Of a stretch of DNA of 64,000 bases, positions 49,896 to 63,137 are shown in pieces. The notes under the pieces were generated by a model. That model did no database searches. It worked only from the letters and a program-made list of their open reading frames with translations, and was not told the DNA's origin. Positions within the stretch are counted from its first letter, which is position 1. Each line of letters starts with the position of its first letter. The stretch spans positions 4,692,940-4,756,939 of the forward strand of contig OZ026567.1 of the NCBI GenBank assembly GCA_964020155.1. The letters run 5' to 3'. This DNA comes from Chondrilla cf. caribensis (lineage: Eukaryota > Porifera > Demospongiae > Chondrillida > Chondrillidae). The translations under genes and the position numbers were made by a program.

Positions 49896-50417
49896 TCATA
49901 TACATTGTGTATTTCTACTGGAATAATGATAGATCATTAGTTCAAAGTCTGTGAAACTGATACGATTGTCCTGGTCTACATCTACTTCGGAAAAAAGCTG
50001 TTCTACCACACTTTCTTTAACACGTGGTAAGACTTCTTTGAAAGCAGCCACACAACATTCCAACGTTAGAAATCCTCTGGAATGGATGTCAAATGACACA
50101 AAGATGTTTCGTATCATTTCTGCTTCACTGATAGCCTGAGTTTTCACTATCATATGATTCTTGAAGGTTTGCCTAGAAATTCCTCGAAATTTGCAATCAT
50201 CTCTTCGAGCTTGCTCCTTTGAAGATGTCCACACCAACTCGGCATCCCACTTTGTTGGCTTGTGTCCCAGTAGAGAAATAACAGCAACCTTGTAGTCTTC
50301 TTTAGTCAGAAAAGACCTATCCTTTCTGCTGGAAGCATTATCAAACGCATCGTCGATATCTCTCAGTATCCATTCTTTAGACAATAGTTTTGATGACCGC
50401 GCACCAGCGGTGGCCAT
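49896..50417 (-). CDS. EFCAB11: EF-hand domain-containing protein 11
   Basis: Single exon, 173 residues (human 163). Seen: FLTKEDYKVAVISLLGHKPT (human YLSREDFKTAVVMLFGYKPS), then IRNIFVSFDIHSRGFLTLEC matching FTAFDTYYRGFLTLED, and LFSEVDVDQDNRISFTDFEL matching VFREVDRDSDGHVSFRDFE. Only the last EF loop (DVDQDNRISFTD) has a full set of calcium-type ligands; the others are degenerate, as in the family. The function of EFCAB11 is poorly known. It is head-to-head with eIF4A, with 66 bp between the ATGs. Confidence 0.88.
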   Translation of the reverse strand: MATAGARSSKLLSKEWILRDIDDAFDNASSRKDRSFLTKEDYKVAVISLLGHKPTKWDAELVWTSSKEQARRDDCKFRGISRQTFKNHMIVKTQAISEAEMIRNIFVSFDIHSRGFLTLECCVAAFKEVLPRVKESVVEQLFSEVDVDQDNRISFTDFELMIYHYSSRNTQCI

Positions 50418-50483
50418 TTAATTCCCCTGTTCCGGGACGGTACTAAAGCGAGGTCAACCACGTGCGCCTTTCTCAGAATCAAT
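50418..50483. promoter_or_regulatory. Compact bidirectional promoter gap (66 bp)
   Basis: Only 66 bp lie between the divergent start codons of EFCAB11 (-) and eIF4A (+). The eIF4A side must drive strong expression. No TATA box is visible. Confidence 0.4.
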
Positions 50484-53400
50484 ATGGCTACCACTTCAGA
50501 GGATACAAGGTAAGTGTATGCTCTTTTAGTGGTTTATAGTTGTCAATTGACGGTGATTGGTGACTGTGTTAAGTGTTCGTTAAGAGTGAATTGGATGAGA
50601 GGTATTGCCTGGTCGTATGGGAGTAGTAGTCTGTGTTCGTCGACAATGTGAACTGTGAACGGATGGTTCGTTCTGTTTCTCAGGGAACAGGGTCATCCCC
50701 CAGCAATGGACCCAGACGATGACATTGAATCCAATTGGGATCAAGTGGTAGACAGCTTTGATTCGATGAAGCTAAGAGAGCCTCTTTTGAGAGGTATTTA
50801 TGCTTATGGGTAAGCTCGGGGTGTTCTTGAGTAGGGAAGTTGGGTGTGTGGAGACGTAGACTTTCAGCTCAAGGGGTTTATATGTATTGAATGGTTGAGA
50901 ATTAGCTCATGCTATGGTTGAACACACGGACCAGATGATGGCTGGTCCCATAGCCAACTGCCCACTCCACAGTATCGTCTGGTGCTTTGTTCAGTATTTT
51001 GACTGTGTGGGAATTTACGATATGACATGACATCAAGTGTTAAGCTTCAAGAGAGGCCATCTGCTGATCAGAAATGGCCCCTGAAGTACCTCTGTGATGT
51101 GCTTGTGGAGTGAGGGACATTGTGGTTTATGGTGATTTTGGACAAGTAGATGATGTGTTGTATGTGATGTGTGCAATGGGGACTTTCTGTGGTCATCAGC
51201 TGATCAACAATATCTTTATTCAGTTTTGAAAAGCCATCTGCCATCCAACAGCGTGCAGTGATCCCCTGTGTGAAAGGTACTTGAAGTGATGAAGTATGTT
51301 TGTCGCTTTGAGACGGTTATCCAGTTAATTTCGTGTTCTCTGTTGCTGTTTTAGGACTCGATGTAATTGCACAAGCTCAATCTGGGACTGGGAAGACAGC
51401 CACATTTGCAATTGCAATTCTCCAGCAGCTGATGGTGGAGTTAAACGACTGTCAGGCACTGGTCCTCGCCCCCACCAGGGAACTGGCTCAGCAAGTGAGT
51501 CAGCCATCAACGCTAACTGATTCCTTAATGATTGCCAAGACTCCAGCTGTGTTACCACCTCTGTCTGTAGACCCAGCTGTGTTACCACCTCTGTCTGTAG
51601 ACCCAGCTGTGTCACCACCTCTGTCTGTAGACCCCAGCTGTGTCACCACCTCTGTCTGTAGACCCAGCTGTGTTACCACCTCTGTCTGTAGACCCCAGCT
51701 GTGTTACCACCTCTGTCTGTAGACCCAGCTGTGTTACCACCTCTGTCTGTAGACCCAGCTGTGTTACCACCTCTGTCTGTAGACCCAGCTGTGTTACCAC
51801 CTCTGTCTGTAGACCCAGCTGTGTCACCACCTCTGTCTGTAGACCCAGCTGTGTTACCACCTCTGTCTGTAGACCCAGCTGTGTTACCACCTCTGTCTGT
51901 AGACCCAGCTGTGTCACCACCTCTGTCTGTAGACCCAGCTGTGTTACCACCTCTGTCTGTAGACCCAGCTGTGTTACCACCTCTGTCTGTAGACCCCAGC
52001 TGTGTTACCACCTCTGTCTGTAGACCCAGCTGTGTCACCACCTCTGTCTGTAGACCCAGCTGTGTTACCACCTCTGTCTGTAGACCCAGCTGTGTTACCA
52101 CCTCTGTCTGTAGACCCTAGCTGTGTCACTATCTTTCTCTTTATTTCTATTGTATCAGATCCACAAAGTGGTCATTGCTCTTGGAGACTATCTTGATGTA
52201 AACTGCCATGCTTGCATTGGTGGAGTCAATGTTAGAGAAGATTTCAGGAAACTGGAGAGCGGTCAGCACATTGTGGTGGGCACCCCAGGTCGTGTGATGG
52301 ACATGATCAATCGAAGGGCTCTTGGTTAGTGTCTGCCTAACATGACCAATGTTTGAGAAATACACTATCCCATGGCCTTGGATGTCACATGGGGGTCACA
52401 TGTTATTCTGATTGCATTAGATCCTCGTAACATTAAGATCTTTGTGCTGGACGAGGCAGACGAGATGCTCTCGAGAGGGTTTAAAGACCAAATTTACGAT
52501 GTATTCCGGAAGCTTCCGGCCAACATCCAGGTCATCTTGCTGTCAGCTACTATGCCCAAAGATGTCCTGGAGGTCACCACCCGATTTATGAGGGACCCAA
52601 TCAAAATTCTCGTCAAAAAGGAAGAACTCACCTTAGAAGGAATTAAACAGTTTTATGTCAATGTTGAGAAAGAGGTGGGGTTTGTGGGTGGGTCGGTGTG
52701 AAGAAGTGCCAACCGATGTATACTTAGCTATGATGAGCGCTGTTCATCAGAGTTGAACAGTGTGATTAGCACTGATTATGTGATGTGATGTTATCTGTTG
52801 TGAATGTATCAGTAACTGGCTATAGGTAAATTACCGTACATTTTGTTCTATCAGGAGTGGAAGCTGGACACCCTGTGTGACTTGTACGAGACACTAACCA
52901 TAACGCAAGCTGTTATATTTGTCAACACTCGACGAAAAGTGGATTGGTTGACTGAAAAGATGCAGTCCAGGGACTTTACCGTCTCTGCGATTGTGAGTTG
53001 TCATCCTATGTCACCCTCTTATGCCTAGTGCCGCCCTCTTTGCCCTTTTGTTCTGTGTATGTGTATGTGCATATTCCCCTGTCCCAATCTCCCAGTTTGT
53101 GTGTGTCTGCTTTTGTTGTAGCACGGTGACATGGAGCAGAAGGGCAGGGACCTGATCATGAAGGAGTTCAGGACCGGCTCCTCCAGGGTCCTCATCACCA
53201 CTGACCTCCTGGCCAGAGGAATTGATGTCCAGCAGGTCTCGCTGGTTATCAACTATGATCTTCCAGCTAATAGGGAAAATTACATCCACAGGTTAGTCCA
53301 CCGTGTATGCTGCTGCAGGTAACCTGACTGCAGGCTTACATTATACTGCATTGTCATAGGATTGGCCGTGGAGGACGTTTTGGCCGTAAGGGCGTGGCCA

Positions 53401-53504
53401 TCAACTTTGTGACTAATGATGACACGAGAATATTGAAGGACATTGAACAGTTCTATCACACACAAATTGATGAGATGCCCATGAATGTGGCTGACCTAAT
53501 TTAG
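50484..53504 (+). CDS. EIF4A: Eukaryotic initiation factor 4A (DEAD-box RNA helicase)
   Basis: About nine exons. Order of motifs: [18 protein letters not shown] (Q motif), AQSGTGKTA (I), APTRELAQQ (Ia), [22 protein letters not shown] (Ib), [18 protein letters not shown] (II), [10 protein letters not shown] (III), [53 protein letters not shown] (V), [19 protein letters not shown] (VI), and the C-terminus [19 protein letters not shown]. This is the typical eIF4A1/2 end, rather than eIF4A3. It unwinds 5' UTRs within eIF4F. The intron after LAQQ holds a large 30-bp minisatellite. All catalytic motifs are intact. Confidence 0.95.
51540..52122. repeat. 30-bp minisatellite in an eIF4A intron
   Basis: About 19 copies of a 30-bp unit AGCTGTGTTACCACCTCTGT plus CTGTAGACCC, occasionally 31 bp. 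Each unit contains a pyrimidine-rich stretch ending in CTGTAG, i.e. a 3' splice-site look-alike, in eIF4A orientation. Confidence 0.95.
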
Positions 53505-53709
53505 CCTCTGTCAGTATCTGTTGCCATGGATACACTGTTTAGGAGAGAGATTTTGTTGCAAGCCTTATATCGTCTAATTAATATTATTATTATCATAATT
53601 ATTATTATTGTAATTAGGCCATTGATGTTATTATCCGATTCAATCAGGACTTGTCACTTGATGTTGTTGTCTTTAGAGTTCTCAATATCTCACTATTGAC
53701 TGTCATCGT
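53505..53709. other. eIF4A 3' region
   Basis: AT-rich, with ATTATTATTAT runs at 53579-53612; likely the 3' UTR. Confidence 0.4.
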
Positions 53710-54006
53710 ATGCAGTATGCCTTGATCGAGCTGAGGGTGGGGAGTCCACCAGTTGCTCAGAGGTGGAGAGACGGGATAATATTATACTCGCTTGTTGGTA
53801 GTAAGTGTACAAAGCAAATTATTCCATTCAATGCGAACTTTACTTCATTAAGTGATCGACTGGGTGTGCATCCTGCTTTATGCACAGCACCAATAAGCAC
53901 CCAGCTATTATATCCCACGACCAGACCCAGTTGCAAGGGACTAATAGCAGATGACCAGTTGCTTCAAATTAACCTCCAGGGCATCATAGAGTATACAGTA
54001 AACTGA
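53710..54006 (+). CDS. Doubtful 98-codon ORF followed by a poly(A) signal
   Basis: An open frame (MQYALIELRVGSPPVAQRW ... GIIEYTVN) that ends in TGAATAAATAAA, so the stop codon overlaps a tandem poly(A) signal as in profilin. The first ATG follows a GTATGCAG, so it could instead be a terminal exon. No domain, no membrane segment, no family recognised. It could equally be 3' UTR of eIF4A with a chance frame. Confidence 0.25.
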   Translation: MQYALIELRVGSPPVAQRWRDGIILYSLVGSKCTKQIIPFNANFTSLSDRLGVHPALCTAPISTQLLYPTTRPSCKGLIADDQLLQINLQGIIEYTVN

Positions 54007-54237
54007 ATAAATAAAGCAGTTTGACTTGGCCTTGAACTGGAGAATCAATGTCCACGAAGCACTGATTTGAGGTGTACTTCATTAGCGAAGAGTCAATTGC
54101 AGAAGTGGGAGCTAGGGCGCCTGTTATTAATTTTTGTAGTATAGCCTCTGGGCGTCTGATCGTGAAGGTCTGGCTAGCTAGACCATTCGAATCGGTACCT
54201 ACGCCTTGGTTGCTCGTCCCTGTACTCATTGAAAGTC

Positions 54238-56320
54238 ATGCCTTTCTTCAAGTCTTCTCCGAAGGGACCCCAAGAATTGGCTAAGTCTCTCAGAGACTCT
54301 ATGCAGACTCTATGTGGAGAAGAAGGAGGGAAGAAGTCGGAAAAGGTAACATTGTACCGTCAGAAGGTACAAGTGTATTTAATCCTATTCGAAGTAACTG
54401 TCCCTATTCCTGGAATATTGTTGTCATAGTGAGCGATTTGGGTTTTAGAAATAATATCATGTTAAAACATTCCCGTTAATCTTTATTTTCAGTCCTGTGT
54501 ATTCTGGCCTTTGACGGTGTATGGTTGTTCCATGGTTGCTCTTCGTCTCTTGATTTGCTCAATATTCCTTCACGAATGCACTGTCGTAGCACTTGTCCCC
54601 ATGTAGGCTGCAGAGGAGGTTGCCAAGCACCTCCAAGCCATGAAGGTGATGTTGTACGGTTCGGCTGACCAGGAGCCGCAGACAGAGATGGTGGCCTTGT
54701 TGGCTCAAGAGCTGTACCAAAATGACATGTTGTTGGCCTTGATCACCAATCTCCATAGGTTGGACTTTGAGGTGTGTGTGTGTGTGTGTGTGTGTACGTG
54801 TACGTGTGTGTGTGTGTGTGTGTACGTGTGTTGTGTATGTGATTTTTATATATACGTGTATGTATGTGTGTGAAAGGTGGAAAAGTTAGTTTGGATGAGC
54901 ACTGAACAATATCTTATTAATAAAGACCCATATCATTGTTGTAGGCTAAGAAAGATGTGGCTCAGATATTTAATAATATTCTAAAGCGTCAGCTGGGAAC
55001 ACGGATGCCGACAGTGGAGTATCTGTGTACTAGAGAAGAGGTCCTGGTGAAGCTGGTCAATGGGTGAGCCACTCACCTCTGTTACCTGCTGAGTTGTAAC
55101 CAGTCCTCATCTCTTGTTTCACTCCATGTCTGAAGGTATGAGAATCCCGAAGTAGCCCTCAACTGTGGTACCATGTTGAGGGAGTGTATCCGTCATGAAC
55201 CATTGGCCAGAATGATCTTACATGGAGAAACCTTCTACAAGTTCTTTGGTTTTGTGGAGATGTCCACATTTGATATAGCGTCAGATGCTTTTTCCTCATT
55301 TAGAGTGAGTGAGAGTGCTGGGCTGTATCCATAGACTGTTGCTTGAGACAACTTACCGTGTTGCTGTGATGTGTACTTTGCCCCTGGCAGGAGCTACTGA
55401 CCAAACACAAGTACCTTAGTGCTGAGTTCTTGGAGAAGAACTACGATCCTATCTTTGAACGTTACCAGAAACTATTAAATTCTGAAAATTATGTCACTAG
55501 GAGGCAGTCTTTGAAGGTATGGACTGGAGGGACCTCCTCAGTGGTTGTAGGTCAAACCTCTGTCTGCCCTTGTAGCTGCTGGGGGAACTCCTCTTGGACC
55601 GAAACAATTTCACAACCATGAGCAAGTACATCAGCAATCCGGAGAACCTCAAGCTAATGATGAACCTTCTCAGAGATCCTAGCAGGAATATACAGTTTGA
55701 AGCTTTTCATGTCTTCAAGGTGGGTGGTGCTCTAGGTCGAGGTGGGTGGTGCTCTAGGTCGAGGTGGGTGGTGCTCTAGGTCGAGGTGGGTGGTGCTCTA
55801 GGTCGAGGTGGGTGGTGCTCTAGGTCGAGGTGGGTGGTGCTCCAGGTGGAGGTGGGTGGTGCTCCAGGTGGAGGTGGGTGGTGCTCTAGGTGGAGGTGGG
55901 TGGTGCTCTAGGTGGAGGTGGGTGGTGCTCTAGGTCGAGGTGGGTGGTGCTCTAGATCATAGCACTTTGTACAGGTGTTCATCGGTATTGTCACATGATT
56001 GTCATTTGAATCTCCTCTTCAGGTCTTTGTTGCAAACCCATCAAAAACTAGACCTGTGTTTGATATCCTACACAGAAACAAGGAAAGATTAATTGATTTT
56101 CTCACAAAATTTCATTCTGATAGAACAGGTTGGTGTGTGTTTACTTTTGTTTGAAGTTTAGTTTATTGATTCTTTTCTAATGTCAGATGATGAGCAGTTC
56201 AATGATGAGAAGTCATATCTCATTCGTCAGATAAGAGAGTTGAATGCAGACACGTTCAAAGACCCAGTACCCGCTGCAACAGGGACCACCTCTGGAACCA
56301 CTTCTGGGACAAAGCCTTAA
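54238..56320 (+). CDS. CAB39: MO25/CAB39 scaffold protein
   Basis: About nine exons. Starts [20 protein letters not shown]. Then: [152 protein letters not shown] and [20 protein letters not shown]. This covers the full horseshoe of helical repeats. MO25 activates the LKB1-STRAD complex and MST/OSR kinases. The tail is rich in Thr, Gly and Ser. An intron between HVFK and VFVANP contains a 22-bp array that copies the donor site. A GT repeat interrupts another intron at about 54770-54870. Confidence 0.95.
54772..54873. repeat. GT microsatellite in CAB39
   Basis: (GT)n with TACGTG interruptions directly after the exon ending RLDFE. Confidence 0.85.
55719..55962. repeat. 22-bp minisatellite carrying repeated splice donors
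   Basis: Eleven copies of a 22-bp unit GTGGGTGGTGCTCTAGGTCG plus AG. The first copy starts exactly at the donor AAG|GTGGGT; each later copy recreates GAG|GTGGGT. Confidence 0.95.
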
Positions 56321-56979
56321 TTTGGACCCTAACATATTTATATAGTTTCTGTTGTGTAGTGTACATTGCAGTAGTGGGCCGGCATGCTGGCAAATTCTCT
56401 ACTTCCTATTACTGTACCATATTGTTGTTGATAGTTATTACCTGGTCTTGTTTGTATAAGAGGACCTATCTGTATACCAGGGCCTCAATGTATGACTGAA
56501 TGAATTTCCTTGAAGATCTTCACCGTGACGTCTGAGCACTCACTAACCAGACCCATCATGGCTGCTAAGGTGATGGCATCATCAGTACCATCATGGCTGC
56601 TAAGGTGATGGCATCATCAGTGCCATCATGGCTGCTAAGGTGATGGCATCATCAGTGCCATCATGGCTGCTAAGGTGATGGCATCATCAGTGCCATCATG
56701 GCTGCTAAGGTGATGGCATCATCAGTGCCATCATGGCTGCTAAGGTGATGGCATCATCAGTGCCATCATGGCTGCTAAAGTGATGGCATCATCATAGCTA
56801 TAGCTATGACACATACGGTACATGGATTATCTAACACCATTTTAGCTGTATAATTAAGAATCCAAAAATTTATTTCAGTTTAATAAGTCTTTCATTAGTT
56901 ATGATATGACAGGCTCGTGCACATTATTCCCATTGGTTGTGTTTCTGAAAATGTACTCCAAGAATAGATTTGTTGTGGC
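56321..56979. other. Convergent 3' region of CAB39 and RAB6
   Basis: About 0.66 kb without coding signal. It holds a 35-bp minisatellite at 56553-56798 and AT-rich flanks; presumably the two 3' UTRs. Confidence 0.5.
56553..56798. repeat. 35-bp minisatellite
   Basis: About seven copies of CATCATGGCTGCTAAGGTGA plus TGGCATCATCAGTGC between convergent genes. Confidence 0.94.
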
Positions 56980-59591
<2,612 letters not shown>

Positions 59592-59989
59592 TTATTGAAT
59601 CTCTTGAAGGACTATACCTGAAATTATTGGCACAAAAGAAGCGATAGACGATGACCGAGATTCTACAAACGTCATGAGAGACAAAAAGCATTACAATCGA
59701 AACTGTCATACCAAAGTCAATCTAAACAGTCGTAGATTTGAATTATGTCCCAAATTATTACCTGATGTGAAGAAAATTCCAGAACAGTCTTGAGAAGAGA
59801 AGAGTGAAAACGTATTACAACAAATAAAACGTTTTCGGTGTACTCGAACGGGAATAACCGCAATCGCATAGTCGTTAGTCGCCGTTTCACTCTCTTCATC
59901 AAGCAACAGCCTCCAGTACACCGTCATAGTATGCTGGTACATGTTTGAGGCGTATTGTCGTACTCACTCATATCAGCTGCAGTGAGGAA

Positions 59990-60741
59990 ATGGATCAATA
60001 TTTGCGGCTAAACTGTAAAGGAGTTCGGCAATTAGAGCTCTTTTGCGATGAATCAGTAAAAGCTATCTATGAAGATGGTTCTGTAATCCAGTTATCTTCT
60101 TGCGGCTCCGTCTTCCGATATTGCAGGCAGGGAAGTGAGGAGACGACCATTCAGCATGTCGACTACTGCATCAGCAAGCATAAAGAGGACGTCTGCACTT
60201 TAGTTAGGTTCAGGAATCTTTGGGCAGAGAAAGCTTTTGTCCCATTTGTGGATGTTGCCATGGTAATCTCCCCCATACTTATAATTGTAACTGTGTGCCA
60301 CGTGTCACACCAGCACCATCAGCACCAGCACCATGTGGCACCTCAAATATGTATATCCCACACTCTCTGTTCAGGTACGGAAGGCATCGTGGCCAGAGAA
60401 TACAACACACAACATTGTTACCTTAGAAAACGGAAATAGAATGTTGACATCCACAAATAAGTCATGCTCTGTGGAACTATTTGGTCACCACCAGGTGTTT
60501 GTGGTGTCTTACCTGGTTGATGTCTGGAGAGAAGGTGCTTGCAATCAGCCTATTAAAGTATTTCAAACACACAGTGTATCATCCATGCCTACAGAGTGGC
60601 AGTGTGTTGTTGAGTCAATGACTTCAGGTACTCCACGTACAATCAAGGATGATCCATGCAGTGAACTTTCAGTTCTCTATGGACACTGCCCACGTTCTCA
60701 CCTGCACACCTGGACAGGGCCTGTACGTCCCTCAAATTCTT

Positions 60742-60788
<47 letters not shown>

Positions 60789-61819
60789 ATGTGTGGTTGT
60801 GGTTCCCTCCAGCGTTACATGGTTCCAGTTTGTTATACTTTTAAGGGTCTTGTGAGTGCTAAAGAAAAGTTGATTAAAGTTTTATGGACTTCCAAAGGTG
60901 CTCTTTACAGGTATGGTTTTCCCATCTGATGCATCCACTGGGTCTGTGCCACACACTGACTCTTCACTCTCTTAGGCTACACTATCAGCCAAACACGTTT
61001 GTTGAGGTTTTTGGCTGTGATGGTACCTATGTCAAGTCACATGACTCCAGGGGGAAGTTTTTCTCGTGTTGGTTCCCCAGCCCTCCTCTGAGAGGTGGGT
61101 CAGTTGAATGGACACAGCGAACCTGTTCTGCCGATCATCCGTCTCCCATCAGTGTTGGTGGGCATGGATTGTTGCTAAGCAACCTACTAAGTACATGTGA
61201 AAAACTGCTGAAGACAGCTTGTGAAGTTCAGTGCTCTCCAGTGATGGAGAGGTGCTGGGAGGAGCGCCATATCTCTTCACCAGAGCCACCCCACCCCCTA
61301 CCAACTGTAGTGGCTCACACCATTGTTAAGGACATTGGCATATTCAAGGCCTTGTCTTCTGGCAGAGTGCGGGTGGATTTTGTGAACACTGTTAGTTTGG
61401 AATCCTATTGTCCTTGTGTGGATGCCTATCATAAAGGAGCTGTTTCTAGTAGCAGTGGATATCAACTGACGTTTGGTGTGTGTGAGATGTCCTTATCCAC
61501 TGGACAATGTTCCGTAGTGTCTGCAGGTGACACTGATAATTGGTGAGTACAATTTAATCCGTGCAGTCAGTTCAATTGTTGTGTCCGTGGTGTTCGTATG
61601 CTGCAGGCATGCAATCCTGGTGTGAGCATTGTACTAGATAGATAGGTGCTCTGATCATGGTGTATGTATTCTATTAGGTATGTAGGTGCTGTTAGTGAAT
61701 GGTGTAAGTGGCTATCGCTGTCGAGTGCAGATAGACCACCATTTACTCTCAAACTGGTCACCAAAGAAGATATTGTCAGGGAAGAGATTGACAGGATCAG
61801 AGCCGTTTTGAAGAACTAA
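59990..61819 (+). CDS. C5orf34-like protein
   Basis: Multi-exon. N-terminus: LELFCDESVKAIYEDGSVIQ then LSSCGSVF, aligning with the human C5orf34 start (VFYNDSVQVLYTDGSRLLLS then PCGSEF). Next: DVCTLVRFRNLWAEKAFVPF, KASWPENTTHNIVTLENGNR, SCSVELFGHHQVFVVSYLVD, YQPNTFVEVFGCDGT, and the C-terminal domain KDIGIFKALSSGRVRVDFVN with a helical end EEIDRIRAVLKN. The family has polo-box-like features at its C-terminus and no settled function. A GT microsatellite (60749-60788) lies in an intron. The gene is divergent from RAB6 and convergent with UBE2G2 (73 bp between stops). Confidence 0.7.
60749..60788. repeat. GT microsatellite
   Basis: Uninterrupted (GT)n in an intron of the C5orf34-like gene. Confidence 0.9.
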
Positions 61820-61892
61820 ACAGTACTTTGTCACTTACCATATCTTACATCAGATGCATTAATGAAAAAATGAATTGAAAAATAGTCACAAT

Positions 61893-62864
61893 TTATAATA
61901 TTCCCAGTGATTTTCTTACTAAGTGATCTGCTATTTCATTAAATTTCTTTCGGTCACTTCTCCAGAGTTTCTGCACAACAAAACACATGCACCAGTGTAC
62001 ACTGCACCCAGCCCACACCACCACAGTGTGCAACTCACTGCAGCATCAACATTAGCAGGGCTTTCATCATTGGGTTCTGCAGAATAAATGGACTGTGTGT
62101 TAATATTGTAGTTTTCAGTGTTTCCAGTTTGTGAGCTACACTGATTGGGCCACATTACACTACACAGTCTTCTCTCCCAGTTCACCTTGCTAGCATGCCT
62201 ACAACCACGCACCTGCCAACATGCTCACAACTGACAGTAACACTTTCTCCACTGACTGCACAGGACTCCACCTCTCTGTGGGGGATTCGTATCCGAGAGG
62301 ATCGTCTCCAGGAGTGTGGAGTATGCTGATGCACACCCTACCATCTGGATACACTACACATGGAAACATTTTAACACGACAACCACTCCGTACGTGATAG
62401 CAGTAAGTTACCGTTAGGATGGAAAATTTCTGACACGAACTTCATTTTCGGAGGACTCATAGGATAGTCCATGGGAAATACGAGCTGGACTACGAACACG
62501 CCATCCTCAAAAGACGTTCCCTCGGGTCCCCTGGGTACACCAACCATGATACGAATAAAAGCCACGGATGTTCCAAGGACAACAGTGTCATTTCATGCTA
62601 CGTACGTTATATAACATTCCCATTCGAAAAAATTTTCTTCGTGTTTCGGTCCTGAAAACAAAGGTAGAAGAACGCCACAATAATAATATTATCCATGCTA
62701 ATCCGGCCAATAAGGGTCATACCAGCCGCTATTCCCTCTGGCGGATTATTGGATAGCTCTGCAAAATGGACCTTAAACATAACATCATGTTCACAAATAA
62801 ATGATACTGTGCAGCATTCACGTTTAAATTCTGCCATTAATCTCTTCAATGCTGATCCAGCCAT
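61893..62864 (-). CDS. UBE2G2: Ubiquitin-conjugating enzyme E2 G2
   Basis: Minus-strand exons give [82 protein letters not shown] (active-site Cys in VCISILH, followed by the long acidic loop of the G type), [37 protein letters not shown] and [20 protein letters not shown]. This matches UBE2G2, the E2 that works with gp78 and HRD1 in ER-associated degradation. The start is at 62864. It is divergent from the NSMCE4 homologue (273 bp). Confidence 0.93.
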
Positions 62865-63137
62865 TTTCGAGAGTTAGGCTACGTATTCTTACGTAATAGA
62901 GTAGCTAATCAATTTCCGAACACTCGTACCTTCGTGAATACTGAGGCTACAGACTTGCAACAAGTAGCGTTTTGTAGCTCTTTCCCCTCTTCACGTCGTC
63001 TATTAAAACGTCTTGAAATTACTGGGGGACAATAGCAGGGTTGATCAAATTCGCCGAGCCACAGTCAAATAATTTCAAATTATTTCGTAATAGTCAGCTG
63101 GCGGAGCGGCGGGGCTTCCTGATATTTGGCGGCCAAA

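Noticed and set aside
51325..52196. Repeated [10 protein letters not shown] and [13 protein letters not shown]s
   Set aside because: Frames through the 30-bp eIF4A intronic array; the true exons end at LAQQ and resume at IHKVV.
53984..54229. 81-codon minus-strand ORF abutting the CAB39 start
   Set aside because: Begins 9 bp from the CAB39 ATG, lacks recognisable domains and runs antisense to the doubtful 53710-54006 ORF; not supported.
59706..59942. 78-codon minus-strand ORF upstream of RAB6
   Set aside because: Lies in the divergent promoter/5' UTR interval of RAB6 and the C5orf34-like gene; no recognisable features.
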